This document shows positions 1 to 8,058 of a stretch of 51,669 nt of DNA, piece after piece. The notes beneath the pieces were generated by a model. The model was not told the DNA's origin, made no database searches, and saw nothing but the letters and a program-made list of their open reading frames with translations. Source of the DNA: Limosilactobacillus sp. (GTDB lineage Bacteria > Bacillota > Bacilli > Lactobacillales > Lactobacillaceae); assembly GCF_022651205.1 (NCBI RefSeq), contig NZ_JALCQI010000007.1, forward strand, positions 1 to 51,669, given 5' to 3'. The translations under genes and the position numbers were made by a program. Positions within the stretch are counted from its first letter, which is position 1. Each line of letters begins with the position of its first letter.

Positions 1-108
1 CTAATGCATCGAAGAAACAATATTCCACGAAAGTCACTTAATTACCACACACCACTTGAAGAATTCTTAAGTCATGTCACCGATGAACAGCTCTCAACTT
101 TTTTCTAA
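1..108 (+). CDS. IS30-family transposase, C-terminal 35 residues
   Basis: Frame 1 is open from the first base to the TAA at 106-108. The residues contain NNIPRKSLNYHTPLEEFL, matching the usual IS30-transposase ending in which an 'RPRK.L.Y.TP.E.F' motif closes the DDE catalytic domain. The motif is clear but only the tail is visible, so it cannot be said whether the full gene is intact. It converges on rpmF. Confidence 0.7.
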   Translation, partial: LMHRRNNIPRKSLNYHTPLEEFLSHVTDEQLSTFF

Positions 109-130
109 TTTAAATTGACATTTCGGGAAA
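1..130 (+). mobile_element. 3' end of an IS30-family insertion sequence (cut by window edge)
   Basis: The stretch holds the end of a transposase reading frame followed by about 20 bases that probably contain the terminal inverted repeat (around TTGACATTTCGGG). It stops just before the bidirectional terminator of the rpmF operon, so the element seems to have landed in the gap downstream of rpmF. The left end is outside the window, so the exact boundary, target duplication and completeness cannot be judged. Confidence 0.65.
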
Positions 131-140
131 AATAAAAAAC

Positions 141-167
141 CTTTCCAGGTCCGGCGCCTAAGGAAAG
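141..167. terminator. bidirectional terminator downstream of rpmF
   Basis: A stem of CTTTCC / GGAAAG with further inner pairing is flanked by an A-run at 134-139 and a T-run after 167. It can end the rpmF operon on the minus strand and the IS30 transcript on the plus strand. Confidence 0.8.
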
Positions 168-180
168 ATTTTTTTGTTAT

Positions 181-360
181 TTAGTTGTTAGTATCAACAA
201 CTTGCTTACCGTCGTAGTAGCCACAATTTGGACATACCATGTGTGACTTGCGAAGTTCACCACAGTTTGGGCAAGGTGCAAGACCAGGTACACTTAACTT
301 AATGTGACCCCGACGCATACGCTTCTTAGTCTTTGAAGTCTTCCGTGCTGGAACAGCCAT
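181..360 (-). CDS. rpmF: 50S ribosomal protein L32
   Basis: Small basic protein of the large ribosomal subunit, 59 residues. It starts with [16 protein letters not shown], typical of L32, and has the zinc-ribbon form with two CPNCG pairs, so this is the zinc-binding paralogue type. The ATG at 360 is chosen over a GTG nine bases upstream because an AGGAGG lies eight bases before the ATG and the family begins MAVP. It is the last gene of the operon, after the YceD gene, a pairing conserved across bacteria, and is followed by a strong hairpin terminator. Confidence 0.97.
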   Translation of the reverse strand: MAVPARKTSKTKKRMRRGHIKLSVPGLAPCPNCGELRKSHMVCPNCGYYDGKQVVDTNN

Positions 361-412
361 GTTTGACACCTCCTAAGAAATTAATTATCCACAAATGGTT
401 ATTAACCGTCCG

Positions 413-979
413 CTACTTTTTTTCATCCTGATCAGGAAATAGTTTTTTCAACTTAGCGAGACGTGGATCAACTTTTTTAGCATTCTGATGCTTAGCTTTG
501 TAGTCATCTTCTGTAATGACCTCCCAGCCTTTCCCGTTTGGTAATGACTTACCATGACGTTCATCATCAGAAAGAACTCGCAACGGAACCTGCTCAACAA
601 TATTTTCCGCAACGGCTTCATCGAAATCAATTTTCTCACCGTGCTTGAGAACAAAGACAATCTGATCATTCTCCTCACTATCCTCATAACGGGAAAGATG
701 AGCAGGATCATCAATATATATCTCGGTAAACGAAAAATCAAGCGGTAACGCTACGGGTGTTAATGATCGACTAGAAGGCACAGTCACCGTTGTCCGGACA
801 TTGGAACTAACGGTAACATCCCCCTGATCATAACTAACATATCCATCAACCTTAACTGGTTGAACAGCCAAGATGGTGTCCGGAAATGATGTTGTTAAGA
901 TCTTGTTTAAATCGAGGGTTGTCTGAATGTGTAGCGGTTCATCTGAGTAACGATGTAACTCTGCTATTGACCATTTCAT
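413..979 (-). CDS. yceD: YceD family protein (DUF177), 23S rRNA accumulation factor
   Basis: 188-residue DUF177 protein. Members are needed for normal 23S rRNA or large-subunit accumulation in Escherichia coli and plants, and nearly always sit upstream of rpmF, as here. Visible features are the MKWSIAELHRY start, a mixed beta region around residues 40-90, and an acidic then lysine-rich C-terminus. An AGGAGG lies eight to nine bases before the ATG. It is separated from the upstream tmcAL gene by about 80 bases, so it may have its own promoter as well as readthrough. Assignment rests on context and general family appearance. Confidence 0.85.
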   Translation of the reverse strand: MKWSIAELHRYSDEPLHIQTTLDLNKILTTSFPDTILAVQPVKVDGYVSYDQGDVTVSSNVRTTVTVPSSRSLTPVALPLDFSFTEIYIDDPAHLSRYEDSEENDQIVFVLKHGEKIDFDEAVAENIVEQVPLRVLSDDERHGKSLPNGKGWEVITEDDYKAKHQNAKKVDPRLAKLKKLFPDQDEKK

Positions 980-1056
980 CGTATTAACCTCCTAATGCAA
1001 CAAGCCCAATTATACTAGTCACAAAATTGCTTGTCAATGCTTTATCCTTGACACTT

Positions 1057-2208
1057 TTATTTAATAATCGGTGCGTGTTTAACGTCTTGTTCAACCTGAG
1101 TAAACATCTGATACAGTTTCCCTGCTCGATAATCTAAATCAATTAAACTTTCCCGCTCATCTTGACCAATCTTAGTTAATAACGGATACTGCACTTTCTT
1201 CTTAATCTGGTGCAAATACTCCTGACCACGCTCAGTGAAGCCAAGGACGTGAAGATACGGCTGCTTCCACGCCAGCTCCATCTGGCCATTTGTAATTTCC
1301 ATCACCGCATAAAGGCAGACACGAAGCAATCGCGAGTAAGTATAACGTTTTGTCTTTACGTGGTGAATAAATCCAGCGAACGTTAACTCTTGTTCAGCAG
1401 CTTCACGATAACGATATTCAAGCCCCTCCGCCATCTGATAAATCTGCTGAAGGCGGGATAATGGCGCTTGGATAAGAAAATTTCGCAGTAAAGGGTAAAG
1501 GAGCTCCCAATCAGGAATTCTTTCCACCCCCGTTAACGATTCTACCGTTCTTGACGGTGCAACCTTTCTTATATCCTCATGATTATTAACAGCTTGCCGA
1601 ATAGCACTTGCACTCGCAATTGTCCCTGTAATTGACTGGTCATGGTATTGACTTCCTAACCGACCAATTGGGTGTAAGATTATTGGGTAGTGATTTTCAA
1701 GATTAGCCTTGTAATACGAAAACGCTAAAATATCATTTGGATCAACCAAACTATGTCCGGTAAGTTTAACTAGCTGCTGGTTAAACTGAGTTGCATAGGT
1801 GGCATTATATTTTTCAAATGTTGTTTCGTTAAATTGTTTTTCCGCCGTAACAAAATCAGAAAATTTCCACGATGGATGTTCAGCCCCAAAGACAACATCC
1901 TTAACCTTCAAATCATTTAATAATTGTAATGCTCCATCTGCAAAGCGGTGTGCTGGCTGGACGGCCATAAATACTGGCAACTCAACCACTAAGTCAACAC
2001 CGTTCTCTAATGCTGCCTGTGCTCGCTGCCATTTATCTAAAATTGCTGGTTCACCACGTTGCGTAAAGTTGCCGCTCATTACTGCAACTACTGCATCAGC
2101 ATGAGTAATACTTTTAGCACGTTTAATATGGTAAATATGACCATCATGAAATGGATTATATTCAGTCACCAAACCAACTGCATGTATTTTCTCTTCTATT
2201 TCTGACAC
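1057..2208 (-). CDS. tmcAL: tRNA(Met) cytidine acetate ligase (TmcAL, YlbM family)
   Basis: 383-residue nucleotidyltransferase-fold enzyme. In Bacillus subtilis TmcAL uses ATP and acetate to acetylate the wobble C34 of elongator tRNA-Met. The adenylyl-binding motif EYNPFHDGH near residue 16 and the AVMSGNFTQRGEPA segment about 30 residues later are diagnostic of the family. The start is a GTG at 2208 preceded by GGTGG at about eight bases, and it overlaps the end of the upstream methyltransferase by 13 bases, implying coupled translation. Length fits the family (about 380-415). Confidence 0.9.
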   Translation of the reverse strand: MSEIEEKIHAVGLVTEYNPFHDGHIYHIKRAKSITHADAVVAVMSGNFTQRGEPAILDKWQRAQAALENGVDLVVELPVFMAVQPAHRFADGALQLLNDLKVKDVVFGAEHPSWKFSDFVTAEKQFNETTFEKYNATYATQFNQQLVKLTGHSLVDPNDILAFSYYKANLENHYPIILHPIGRLGSQYHDQSITGTIASASAIRQAVNNHEDIRKVAPSRTVESLTGVERIPDWELLYPLLRNFLIQAPLSRLQQIYQMAEGLEYRYREAAEQELTFAGFIHHVKTKRYTYSRLLRVCLYAVMEITNGQMELAWKQPYLHVLGFTERGQEYLHQIKKKVQYPLLTKIGQDERESLIDLDYRAGKLYQMFTQVEQDVKHAPIIK

Positions 2209-2939
2209 TTAAAAAACCACCGATCATCAGTATCAGTTGCTACTTTTTGACCAAAATCACTACTAATTTCAACCTGCGCAAAACCAGCCCCGTTCAAGCT
2301 AGATTTCAATTCTGGCATTGAATATGCTCTTTCAAAATGGTTTTCGCTAACACGTTGATAATTTCCATCGGCTAATTGATTAAAAAATGTTAATTCATGG
2401 ATTACACCATGTTCAATATCATCATCGCTAAAGCTTTGCCACATGAATGCATGTTGATGCTTTTCGTCCTCATAGTTATACATGTATCCAGGATATTCAA
2501 TATCGGTCTTATGGGGAGTAATCATATCAAACAAGAAGATCCCACCATCATTTAAATGTTCATAAACCTGACTAAACGTTATCTGAACAGCTGCTAAATC
2601 ATCCAAATAGTTTAATGAGTCAGCATAACAAGTAATTAGATCATAGTTTGGTAAATTGCTAAGATCACGCATGTCCGTTTCAATTAGATTAAGGTTAACA
2701 TTTGCATCATCGGCATGCTGACGAGCAAGGCTTAACATTTCAGAAGAAAAGTCAGCTACGGTAACATCAAGGTGGTGTTGAGCAAGCATTATAGCAAGAC
2801 GACCGGCTCCTCCCGCTAGATCTAAGCAGTTACCCTGAGTAACCGCTTGTCTATTTTCTAACGTAAAGTCAAGCCAACGCTTATATAATTCTTGGTCAAA
2901 CAACCGATCATAGAGTTGGGCAAAGCTCTGGTAAATCAT
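2196..2939 (-). CDS. class I SAM-dependent methyltransferase (YqeM-like)
   Basis: 247-residue Rossmann methyltransferase. SAM-binding motif I is LDLAGGAGRLAIMLA (about residues 39-53), followed by an acidic strand end (VTVADFS) and an 'ETDMRDL' motif. Its ATG overlaps the stop of rsfS in a TAATG arrangement and its end overlaps tmcAL. The order rsfS-methyltransferase resembles B. subtilis rsfS(yqeL)-yqeM. The substrate is unknown; the neighbourhood of ribosome and tRNA factors hints at an RNA or translation-related target, but this is inference only. Confidence 0.88.
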   Translation of the reverse strand: MIYQSFAQLYDRLFDQELYKRWLDFTLENRQAVTQGNCLDLAGGAGRLAIMLAQHHLDVTVADFSSEMLSLARQHADDANVNLNLIETDMRDLSNLPNYDLITCYADSLNYLDDLAAVQITFSQVYEHLNDGGIFLFDMITPHKTDIEYPGYMYNYEDEKHQHAFMWQSFSDDDIEHGVIHELTFFNQLADGNYQRVSENHFERAYSMPELKSSLNGAGFAQVEISSDFGQKVATDTDDRWFFKCQK

Positions 2940-3295
2940 TAGTCATTAACCCATCCATTAATATTAACGATTGGTGCATCTGACCATAGTTTTTCAAGAT
3001 TGTAGAAAGCCCGTGTTTCTTCACGAAAAACATGAACAATAACGTCACCAAGATCGATTAATACCCAATGAGCATGGTTCTTACCTTCCACACTACCAAT
3101 ATTAACCTTTTCTTCATGCGCCTTTTCAATAATGGCATTAGCAATCGCTTGTACCTGACGATCTGAACCACCAGTCATAATAACAAAGTAGTCAGCCATT
3201 GGGCTAATTTGATCAACTTTCAAGGCAACGATATCTTCAGCTCGACGACCATCACCGGCCTTAACAGCCATTTCTAATAATTGTTTACTATCCAT
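2939..3295 (-). CDS. rsfS: ribosomal silencing factor RsfS
   Basis: 118-residue RsfS/Iojap protein. It binds L14 on the large subunit and blocks subunit joining when nutrients are scarce. The motif DYFVIMTGGSDRQVQAI and the later HAHWVLIDLGDVIVHVF are family hallmarks. The ATG abuts the TAG stop of yqeK with no spacer, and an AAGGAAG inside yqeK serves as ribosome binding site. Confidence 0.96.
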   Translation of the reverse strand: MDSKQLLEMAVKAGDGRRAEDIVALKVDQISPMADYFVIMTGGSDRQVQAIANAIIEKAHEEKVNIGSVEGKNHAHWVLIDLGDVIVHVFREETRAFYNLEKLWSDAPIVNINGWVND

Positions 3296-3913
3296 CTAGT
3301 CTATCTTCCTTCCATATTTAGGCACCCAAGCATTATAAGTCTCTATCGTCTTTGGGTACACTGGCTTATTATTGGCAATTAGGTATTGAAGAGTGTGTTT
3401 AGTCTGGTAAGCAACTCCTGCACCAAGATCAGTAGCAGTAATCTCACGAGCCCTTTGAACACCATCAAAGTCACGAGCAGGCTCAATATAATCTGCCATA
3501 TAAATAATTTGTTCCAACTTACTCATAATTGCCGCACCAGTGGTATGATGACGAACCGCATTTAAGATATCTTCATCCCAAATGCCAAGTTCATCCTTTA
3601 ACAGTTCGGCGCCAACAACCCCATGCCAAATTGCATTTCCATAGTTCAATAATTCTGGTGACATTTTCTTTTCTTTAATCACCTGAATAAAGACATCATC
3701 CGGTCGCTGCTTAGCGTAATCATGACATAATCCTGCGATACTTGCTTTTTCTGGATCAACGTCATTTGCCTTAGCTAGCTTAATTGCGGTTTTCTCTACC
3801 CGTAAGACATGATTAAAACGCTTCGGCCGTAATGCTAACTGTAACCGTTCCACCAACTCGTCACGGTTAAGTGGAATATAGTGGTTCTTGTATACAATTG
3901 TCTCTTCATTCAT
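3296..3913 (-). CDS. yqeK: HD-domain protein YqeK (bis(5'-nucleosyl)-tetraphosphatase, symmetrical)
   Basis: 205-residue HD-superfamily phosphohydrolase. The histidine-aspartate pair is in GLCHDYAKQ (about residues 62-70), with an upstream metal-ligand H in FNHVLRVE and downstream HH in AVRHHTTG. Characterised YqeK members hydrolyse diadenosine tetraphosphate to two ADP. It overlaps nadD by eight bases and abuts rsfS; this nadD-yqeK-rsfS order is conserved in Firmicutes. Confidence 0.93.
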   Translation of the reverse strand: MNEETIVYKNHYIPLNRDELVERLQLALRPKRFNHVLRVEKTAIKLAKANDVDPEKASIAGLCHDYAKQRPDDVFIQVIKEKKMSPELLNYGNAIWHGVVGAELLKDELGIWDEDILNAVRHHTTGAAIMSKLEQIIYMADYIEPARDFDGVQRAREITATDLGAGVAYQTKHTLQYLIANNKPVYPKTIETYNAWVPKYGRKID

Positions 3914-4556
3914 GATAAAGTTGATGCTCCTTTATAAATTGTTCAACTTTTCCTGGAACCATATACTTAATTGACTGCCCCATCGAAATTCGCCGACGAA
4001 TATCGGTTGAACTAAAGGCAACGGTAGGAACATCTACCCAAATTACAGGATAATTAGTTTCATTTTTAGCTCCTTGCCGCCGAACCCCAACAAAGTGAAA
4101 ACGCGGTAACTTTACTAAATCATTAATCCGGTACCACTTTGGTAGGTAGTCCACCATATCACCACCGATAATAAAGTAGTACTCTGTCAAGGGGTTCTGA
4201 TCGAGCAGTTGTTTCATTGTGTCATAAGTGTAGCTGACACCGCCACGCTCTAATTCAGCCATTTGAATTCCAAAATGAGCATTATCACTAATTGCTAATT
4301 TAATCATTTCAACCCGTTTTTTGGCATCAATCGCAGTCTTCTTATCAACGTGTGGTGGTATAAAATCAGGCATAAAATCAACCCGATTCAAACACAATAA
4401 AGATTGAACCTGATCCGCAACTAATAAATGAGCATTATGAATTGGATTAAATGTTCCACCGTATATACCGATCCGTTGTCGTTGCTGACCATGGAGAAGC
4501 TCTGTCTGAGGCTCAGTAACGGTTTCGGTATTCGTTAAGACTTCACATTGTTGCAA
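3906..4556 (-). CDS. nadD: nicotinate-nucleotide adenylyltransferase
   Basis: 216-residue NadD, which makes deamido-NAD from nicotinate mononucleotide and ATP. The nucleotidyltransferase signature GGTFNPIHNAHLL is present; the second position of the usual HxGH is Ala rather than Gly (HNAH). The FSSTDIRRRI motif near the C-terminus is the conserved ISSTxIR phosphate-binding motif. The start is a TTG with GAGG about nine bases upstream; it gives an extra polar segment of about 27 residues before the first beta strand, longer than in Bacillus. No in-frame ATG fits better. Confidence 0.93.
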   Translation of the reverse strand: MQQCEVLTNTETVTEPQTELLHGQQRQRIGIYGGTFNPIHNAHLLVADQVQSLLCLNRVDFMPDFIPPHVDKKTAIDAKKRVEMIKLAISDNAHFGIQMAELERGGVSYTYDTMKQLLDQNPLTEYYFIIGGDMVDYLPKWYRINDLVKLPRFHFVGVRRQGAKNETNYPVIWVDVPTVAFSSTDIRRRISMGQSIKYMVPGKVEQFIKEHQLYHE

Positions 4557-4571
4557 AGAACAACACCTCTA

Positions 4572-4883
4572 TTAGATCTTCTTTACCTTTGATGATAATT
4601 CACGCGCATCCTTATTCTTGGATACTTTAAAAAGAACCAATACGCGACCAATGGTTTGAACAACCTGAATCTCAGTGCGACTTTCGATAAAGTGTTGAAC
4701 TTCGTTAGTCGTTACATCAGCATTCTGTAAAATATTAACCTTAATTAATTCACGACGATCTAAAGCGCCATCAAGTTGATCTACCCAATTCTGGGTTAAT
4801 CCTTCCTTACCAACAGCAAAAATAGGCTGGAGATGGTTAGCCTGAGCTCTCAAAAATCTTTTTTGTTTTCCTCTTAATTCCAT
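4572..4883 (-). CDS. yhbY: ribosome assembly RNA-binding protein YhbY (CRM domain)
   Basis: 103-residue single CRM-domain protein. The GKEGLTQNWVDQLDGAL segment contains the GxxG-type RNA-binding loop seen in YhbY, and the protein starts MELRGKQKRFLRAQAN as in Firmicutes. YhbY associates with pre-50S particles. It sits between yqeH and nadD, with 12 bases from the stop of yqeH, matching B. subtilis yqeI. GAGGT lies shortly before the ATG. Confidence 0.94.
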   Translation of the reverse strand: MELRGKQKRFLRAQANHLQPIFAVGKEGLTQNWVDQLDGALDRRELIKVNILQNADVTTNEVQHFIESRTEIQVVQTIGRVLVLFKVSKNKDARELSSKVKKI

Positions 4884-4896
4884 TCTGTACCTCTTT

Positions 4897-6024
4897 TCAA
4901 ATCATTGAACGGCGAACTAAACTCGAAATTCCTTTAGGAACCCATGCCGCAACCGTTGTTCCTGCTGGCACGGTAATCCAGCCCAATCCTTCAAAAACGA
5001 CATCGCTCTTTTCAGTTAAATGAAATTCTTGACGTTCTAAAGGTGGAAATGTTGCCAATTCATCTTTTGTTGGCGGATTTAATAATTCACCATTATGCTT
5101 TTTGTAGAATTCATCCGCATTCTTCAACTTTGTTCTGTGAAGGGGAAGGTTGTTATCAAAGTAAGCAACCATTCCAGCTCGTGGACCTGAAACATAGTCA
5201 AACCGTGCTACTCCACCCATAAAAAGTGTTTGTTCTGGTTCTAATTGGTAAGTTCGCGGTTTAATCTCTTTTTGTGGTGAAACGTATTTCAGATCCTTAG
5301 CTGACAAAACGTGAGCCATCTGGTGTTGGTGAATAATTCCGGGAGTATCAATTAATTGATGACCGTCATCAAGCGGAATCTCTATTTTATCCAAGGTTGT
5401 TCCTGGAAAACGAGATGTTGTAATCAGTTCTTTAATTCCAGTCCGTTGCTTAATTATCTGGTTGATTAACGTTGACTTTCCAACATTAGTGACTCCGACA
5501 ACGTAAACATCTCGTCCCTGACGTTCCTTATCAATTACTTCCAGTAAGTTATCAATCTGGTGATTTTTCTTAGCGGACACTAAAACCGTATTGATGGGAC
5601 GTAAGCCAGAAAGATTAGCCTGTTGACGCAACCAATCACGTAGCTTCGAGCGTCTTAATGACCGTGGCAACAAATCTTCCTTATTTCCAACAAGCAAGAC
5701 TGGGTTTGAACCGACAAAACGATGTAACCCTGGGATTATGCTGCCGTTAAAGTCAAAAATATCAACCACATAAACAATTAGTGCATCATCATTGCGAATC
5801 TGGCTAAGAAGCCGAAGAAAATCATCGTCACTCAAAGAAACTGGCGCAATTTCGTTATAGTGACGAAGCCGAAAGCAGCGCTGACAATATAGTTCATCAT
5901 TTTCAAGTCCCTTATCAATTGCCGACTGAGGTGTATAACCCGGCTGTTTAGGATCAGATGTTTGAATTTTAGCTCCACAACCAATGCATCGCAGATCTTC
6001 AAGATTATTCTTTTCTTCAGTCAT
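4897..6024 (-). CDS. yqeH: ribosome biogenesis GTPase YqeH
   Basis: 375-residue circularly permuted GTPase required for 30S assembly. An N-terminal zinc finger has C13-x2-C16 and C47-x2-C50. G motifs appear in permuted order: GNKED (G4), then GVTNVGKSTLINQ (G1), then DTPG (G3). The C-terminal domain carries the family tail ending in SSLVRRSMI. The start overlaps the end of yqeG by eight bases. Confidence 0.96.
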   Translation of the reverse strand: MTEEKNNLEDLRCIGCGAKIQTSDPKQPGYTPQSAIDKGLENDELYCQRCFRLRHYNEIAPVSLSDDDFLRLLSQIRNDDALIVYVVDIFDFNGSIIPGLHRFVGSNPVLLVGNKEDLLPRSLRRSKLRDWLRQQANLSGLRPINTVLVSAKKNHQIDNLLEVIDKERQGRDVYVVGVTNVGKSTLINQIIKQRTGIKELITTSRFPGTTLDKIEIPLDDGHQLIDTPGIIHQHQMAHVLSAKDLKYVSPQKEIKPRTYQLEPEQTLFMGGVARFDYVSGPRAGMVAYFDNNLPLHRTKLKNADEFYKKHNGELLNPPTKDELATFPPLERQEFHLTEKSDVVFEGLGWITVPAGTTVAAWVPKGISSLVRRSMI

Positions 6025-6547
6025 TCAAATCCTTCTTCCATTTCAAATCTGGATAATGCTCAAGTAGAGCGCGCCATACGTACTTTTCGACAAAACGATT
6101 CATCCTCGTCGTCCACTTATCAGTATTAATAATCGGTTTAACCAAAATACTACAGACACCGGCCTGATGGGCAGCAAGCATATCAGTCATTAATTGGTCG
6201 CCAACCATCACAACTTCTTGTTTACTTAAGCCCAACTTTTTCCGTGCTCGATTAATTCCGAAGTTTAGCGGTTTTAGTGAACGAGACATAAATGGCAAAT
6301 CCAAAGAAGAAACAGCTTTGGCAACTCGCTCCTTACTGTTATTAGAAATGACGATTAACGGGATGCCGGCCTTTTCTAGCTCAGCCATCCATCGATGTAA
6401 TTCTGGAGTCCCCTGTGGATTATTCCAAGCAATTAAGGTGTTATCCAAATCACTAAAGACAGCACGAATTCCCCGTTCCTTTAATTGTTCTGGAGAAACC
6501 GAATAAATACTCTCCACCATCCATGTTGGTTTAAAATTTTTTAACAA
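6017..6547 (-). CDS. yqeG: YqeG family HAD IIIA-type phosphatase
   Basis: 176-residue HAD phosphatase. The nucleophile motif is FSDLDNTLIAW, motif II is VISNNSKERV, and the C-terminal VMVGDQLMTDMLA supplies the metal-binding acid. Relatives are phosphatidylglycerophosphate phosphatases. I place the start at TTG 6547: the GAGAGG ribosome site ends seven bases before it but only one base before the ATG at 6553, and family members begin MLKNFKPTWM. It is the first gene of the rpmF-proximal operon. Confidence 0.9.
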   Translation of the reverse strand: MLKNFKPTWMVESIYSVSPEQLKERGIRAVFSDLDNTLIAWNNPQGTPELHRWMAELEKAGIPLIVISNNSKERVAKAVSSLDLPFMSRSLKPLNFGINRARKKLGLSKQEVVMVGDQLMTDMLAAHQAGVCSILVKPIINTDKWTTRMNRFVEKYVWRALLEHYPDLKWKKDLND

Positions 6548-6636
6548 AGCCATACCTCTCAATTAATTACTATCATTTTAATTATAACGATTGTTTCTCT
6601 CCACTGCTACTTTTAACTTTTTAATTAAAATAAAAA

Positions 6637-6672
6637 GCAACGAACCACTGGCCGCTCACCAATGATCGTTGC
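6637..6672 (-). terminator. terminator after rplT
   Basis: GCAACGA / TCGTTGC stem followed on the minus strand by a T-run (A-run at 6632-6636). It lies 17 bases past the rplT stop and closes the infC-rpmI-rplT operon. Confidence 0.85.
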
Positions 6673-6688
6673 TTCATTTTAAGGTCTC

Positions 6689-7042
6689 TTAGTTAAGAGC
6701 CTTTTTTGCTTCGTCAACGATAGCCTTGAAAGCATCAGCATCGTTAACAGCCAAATCAGCTAACATCTTCCGGTTAATGTCAATGTTAGCTAACTTCAAA
6801 CCGTGCATTAACTTGCTGTAGCTAATATCGTTCATACGTGCAGCAGCGTTAATCCGGGCAATCCAAAGTTCACGGAACTTACGCTTATTAACCTTCCGGT
6901 CACGGAAAGCATAAGTGTAGCTCTTCATTACTTGATCCTTAGCAGTCTTAAAAAGACGGTGCTTTGAACCACGGTAACCCTTTGCTAATTTCATAATGCG
7001 CTTACGACGTGCGCGCGTAACAGTTCCACCTTTAACTCGCAT
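6689..7042 (-). CDS. rplT: 50S ribosomal protein L20
   Basis: 117-residue L20, an early-assembly large-subunit protein that binds 23S rRNA and also represses its own operon through the leader RNA. The start [22 protein letters not shown] and the [19 protein letters not shown] block are characteristic. TAGGAGG precedes the ATG at good spacing. It is the last gene of infC-rpmI-rplT. Confidence 0.98.
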   Translation of the reverse strand: MRVKGGTVTRARRKRIMKLAKGYRGSKHRLFKTAKDQVMKSYTYAFRDRKVNKRKFRELWIARINAAARMNDISYSKLMHGLKLANIDINRKMLADLAVNDADAFKAIVDEAKKALN

Positions 7043-7084
7043 GTTGAATTCCTCCTACGTGTTTTTCTTTATTTCGAACGAAGT

Positions 7085-7282
7085 TTACTTAAATGGTAAT
7101 AACTTCTTGTAACGTTTTACGTTGGACTTGTCCATCATGCTCAAGCCACGTAATTGACGACGTTGCTTCTTGGTCTTACCGTGGAAACGGTGACTGGTGA
7201 ATGAGTTACCACTCTTAAATCCACCATTAGCAGTACGCTTAAAACGCTTTGCAGCGGCACGGTTAGTCTTCATCTTTGGCAT
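7085..7282 (-). CDS. rpmI: 50S ribosomal protein L35
   Basis: 65-residue very basic protein with the [15 protein letters not shown] start and an [17 protein letters not shown] core, as in all L35 proteins. It sits 24 bases after infC and 42 before rplT, the universal order. Confidence 0.98.
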   Translation of the reverse strand: MPKMKTNRAAAKRFKRTANGGFKSGNSFTSHRFHGKTKKQRRQLRGLSMMDKSNVKRYKKLLPFK

Positions 7283-7306
7283 AAGAAAATTCCCTACTTT
7301 CTTAAA

Positions 7307-7831
7307 TTAGTTTTTTGCTTTATCAGCAGCTGGGGCAAGAGTTAAGAAAATACTCCGTCCCTCCATCTTTGGTCGTTGTACAACTGTTGCAATGTCCTCA
7401 GTTTCTTTGGCCATTCTTTCAATCATGTCACGACCGATATCCTTATGTGTGATAGCACGACCACGGAATCTCAAGGAAACGCGAACCTTATCGCCCTTCT
7501 CAATAAACTTCCGAACACGCTTTAATTTAACATTAAAGTCATTCGTATCGATTGAAGGACTCAACCGAATCTCCTTAACCGTTACGGTCTTTTGCTTCTT
7601 TCGAGCTTCACGCTCTTTCTTTTGCATTTCGTAACGGTACTTTCCGTAATCCATGATCCGGGCAACAGCTGGCCGAGCCTTTGGAGCGACCAGAACCAAA
7701 TCAAGGTTAGCATCCTCAGCTAATTGCAAAGCATCACGCTTTGACTTAATCCCTAATTGTTCGCCATCTTGACCAATTAGCCGTACTTCACGAGCACGAA
7801 TACCGTTATTGACAATCATATCTTGAGCTAT
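7307..7831 (-). CDS. infC: translation initiation factor IF-3
   Basis: 174-residue IF-3, which keeps 30S subunits free and proofreads start codon and initiator tRNA. The start is placed at an ATA at 7829-7831, giving MAQDMIVNNGIRAREV. GGAGGT lies eight bases before this ATA, whereas the ATG at 7819 has no ribosome site at a workable distance and would remove residues. IF-3 genes are known for using AUU/AUA/AUC starts, which lets IF-3 repress its own synthesis. The C-terminal domain motif RFRGRAITHKDIG is intact. The gene lies behind an L20-type leader. Confidence 0.95.
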   Translation of the reverse strand: MAQDMIVNNGIRAREVRLIGQDGEQLGIKSKRDALQLAEDANLDLVLVAPKARPAVARIMDYGKYRYEMQKKEREARKKQKTVTVKEIRLSPSIDTNDFNVKLKRVRKFIEKGDKVRVSLRFRGRAITHKDIGRDMIERMAKETEDIATVVQRPKMEGRSIFLTLAPAADKAKN

Positions 7832-7844
7832 GGCAACGCACCTC

Positions 7845-7997
7845 CAATTTTATTAGCGAAAGATCAAGCAAAAAAGCGGAATGCAATCTGCACCCCGCTA
7901 ATAATAAACAATTTTAAAATTGTTTTATTTAACTCGTCAGCCCGGCAATTTTAATCACCTAGGCGAGAAGCGGGTGCTCCTGCTTTTTCTTTCAACG
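7845..7997 (-). promoter_or_regulatory. L20-type ribosomal protein leader upstream of infC
   Basis: The 150-base leader between promoter and infC contains the block GCAGGAGCACCCGC, then GCCGGGCTGACGAG, and ends with an intrinsic-terminator hairpin (7875-7899). The order matches the Firmicutes L20 leader, in which L20 binding favours the terminator. Recognition is from memory of the motif, not from a covariance model. Confidence 0.8.
7875..7899 (-). terminator. regulatory terminator in the infC leader
   Basis: AGCGGGGTG / CATTCCGCT stem followed by six T on the minus strand. It sits ahead of the infC ribosome site, so it works as an attenuator rather than an operon end. Confidence 0.8.
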
Positions 7998-8003
7998 TTT
8001 ACT

Positions 8004-8032
8004 AGCATACTAAAGCACCTAGAGAATGTCAA
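8004..8032 (-). promoter_or_regulatory. sigma-A promoter for infC-rpmI-rplT
   Basis: On the minus strand TTGACA (8027-8032) and TATGCT (8004-8009) are spaced by 17 bases, a near-consensus promoter. Transcription would begin near 7997, just ahead of the leader. Confidence 0.85.
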
Positions 8033-8058
8033 GAGAAAGACCTGGATCTATTAAATTT

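Noticed and set aside
448-741. 97-residue frame inside the YceD gene and similar frames inside polA, leuS and pepV
   Set aside because: They lie in another frame of strongly supported genes, have no ribosome site and unlikely composition.
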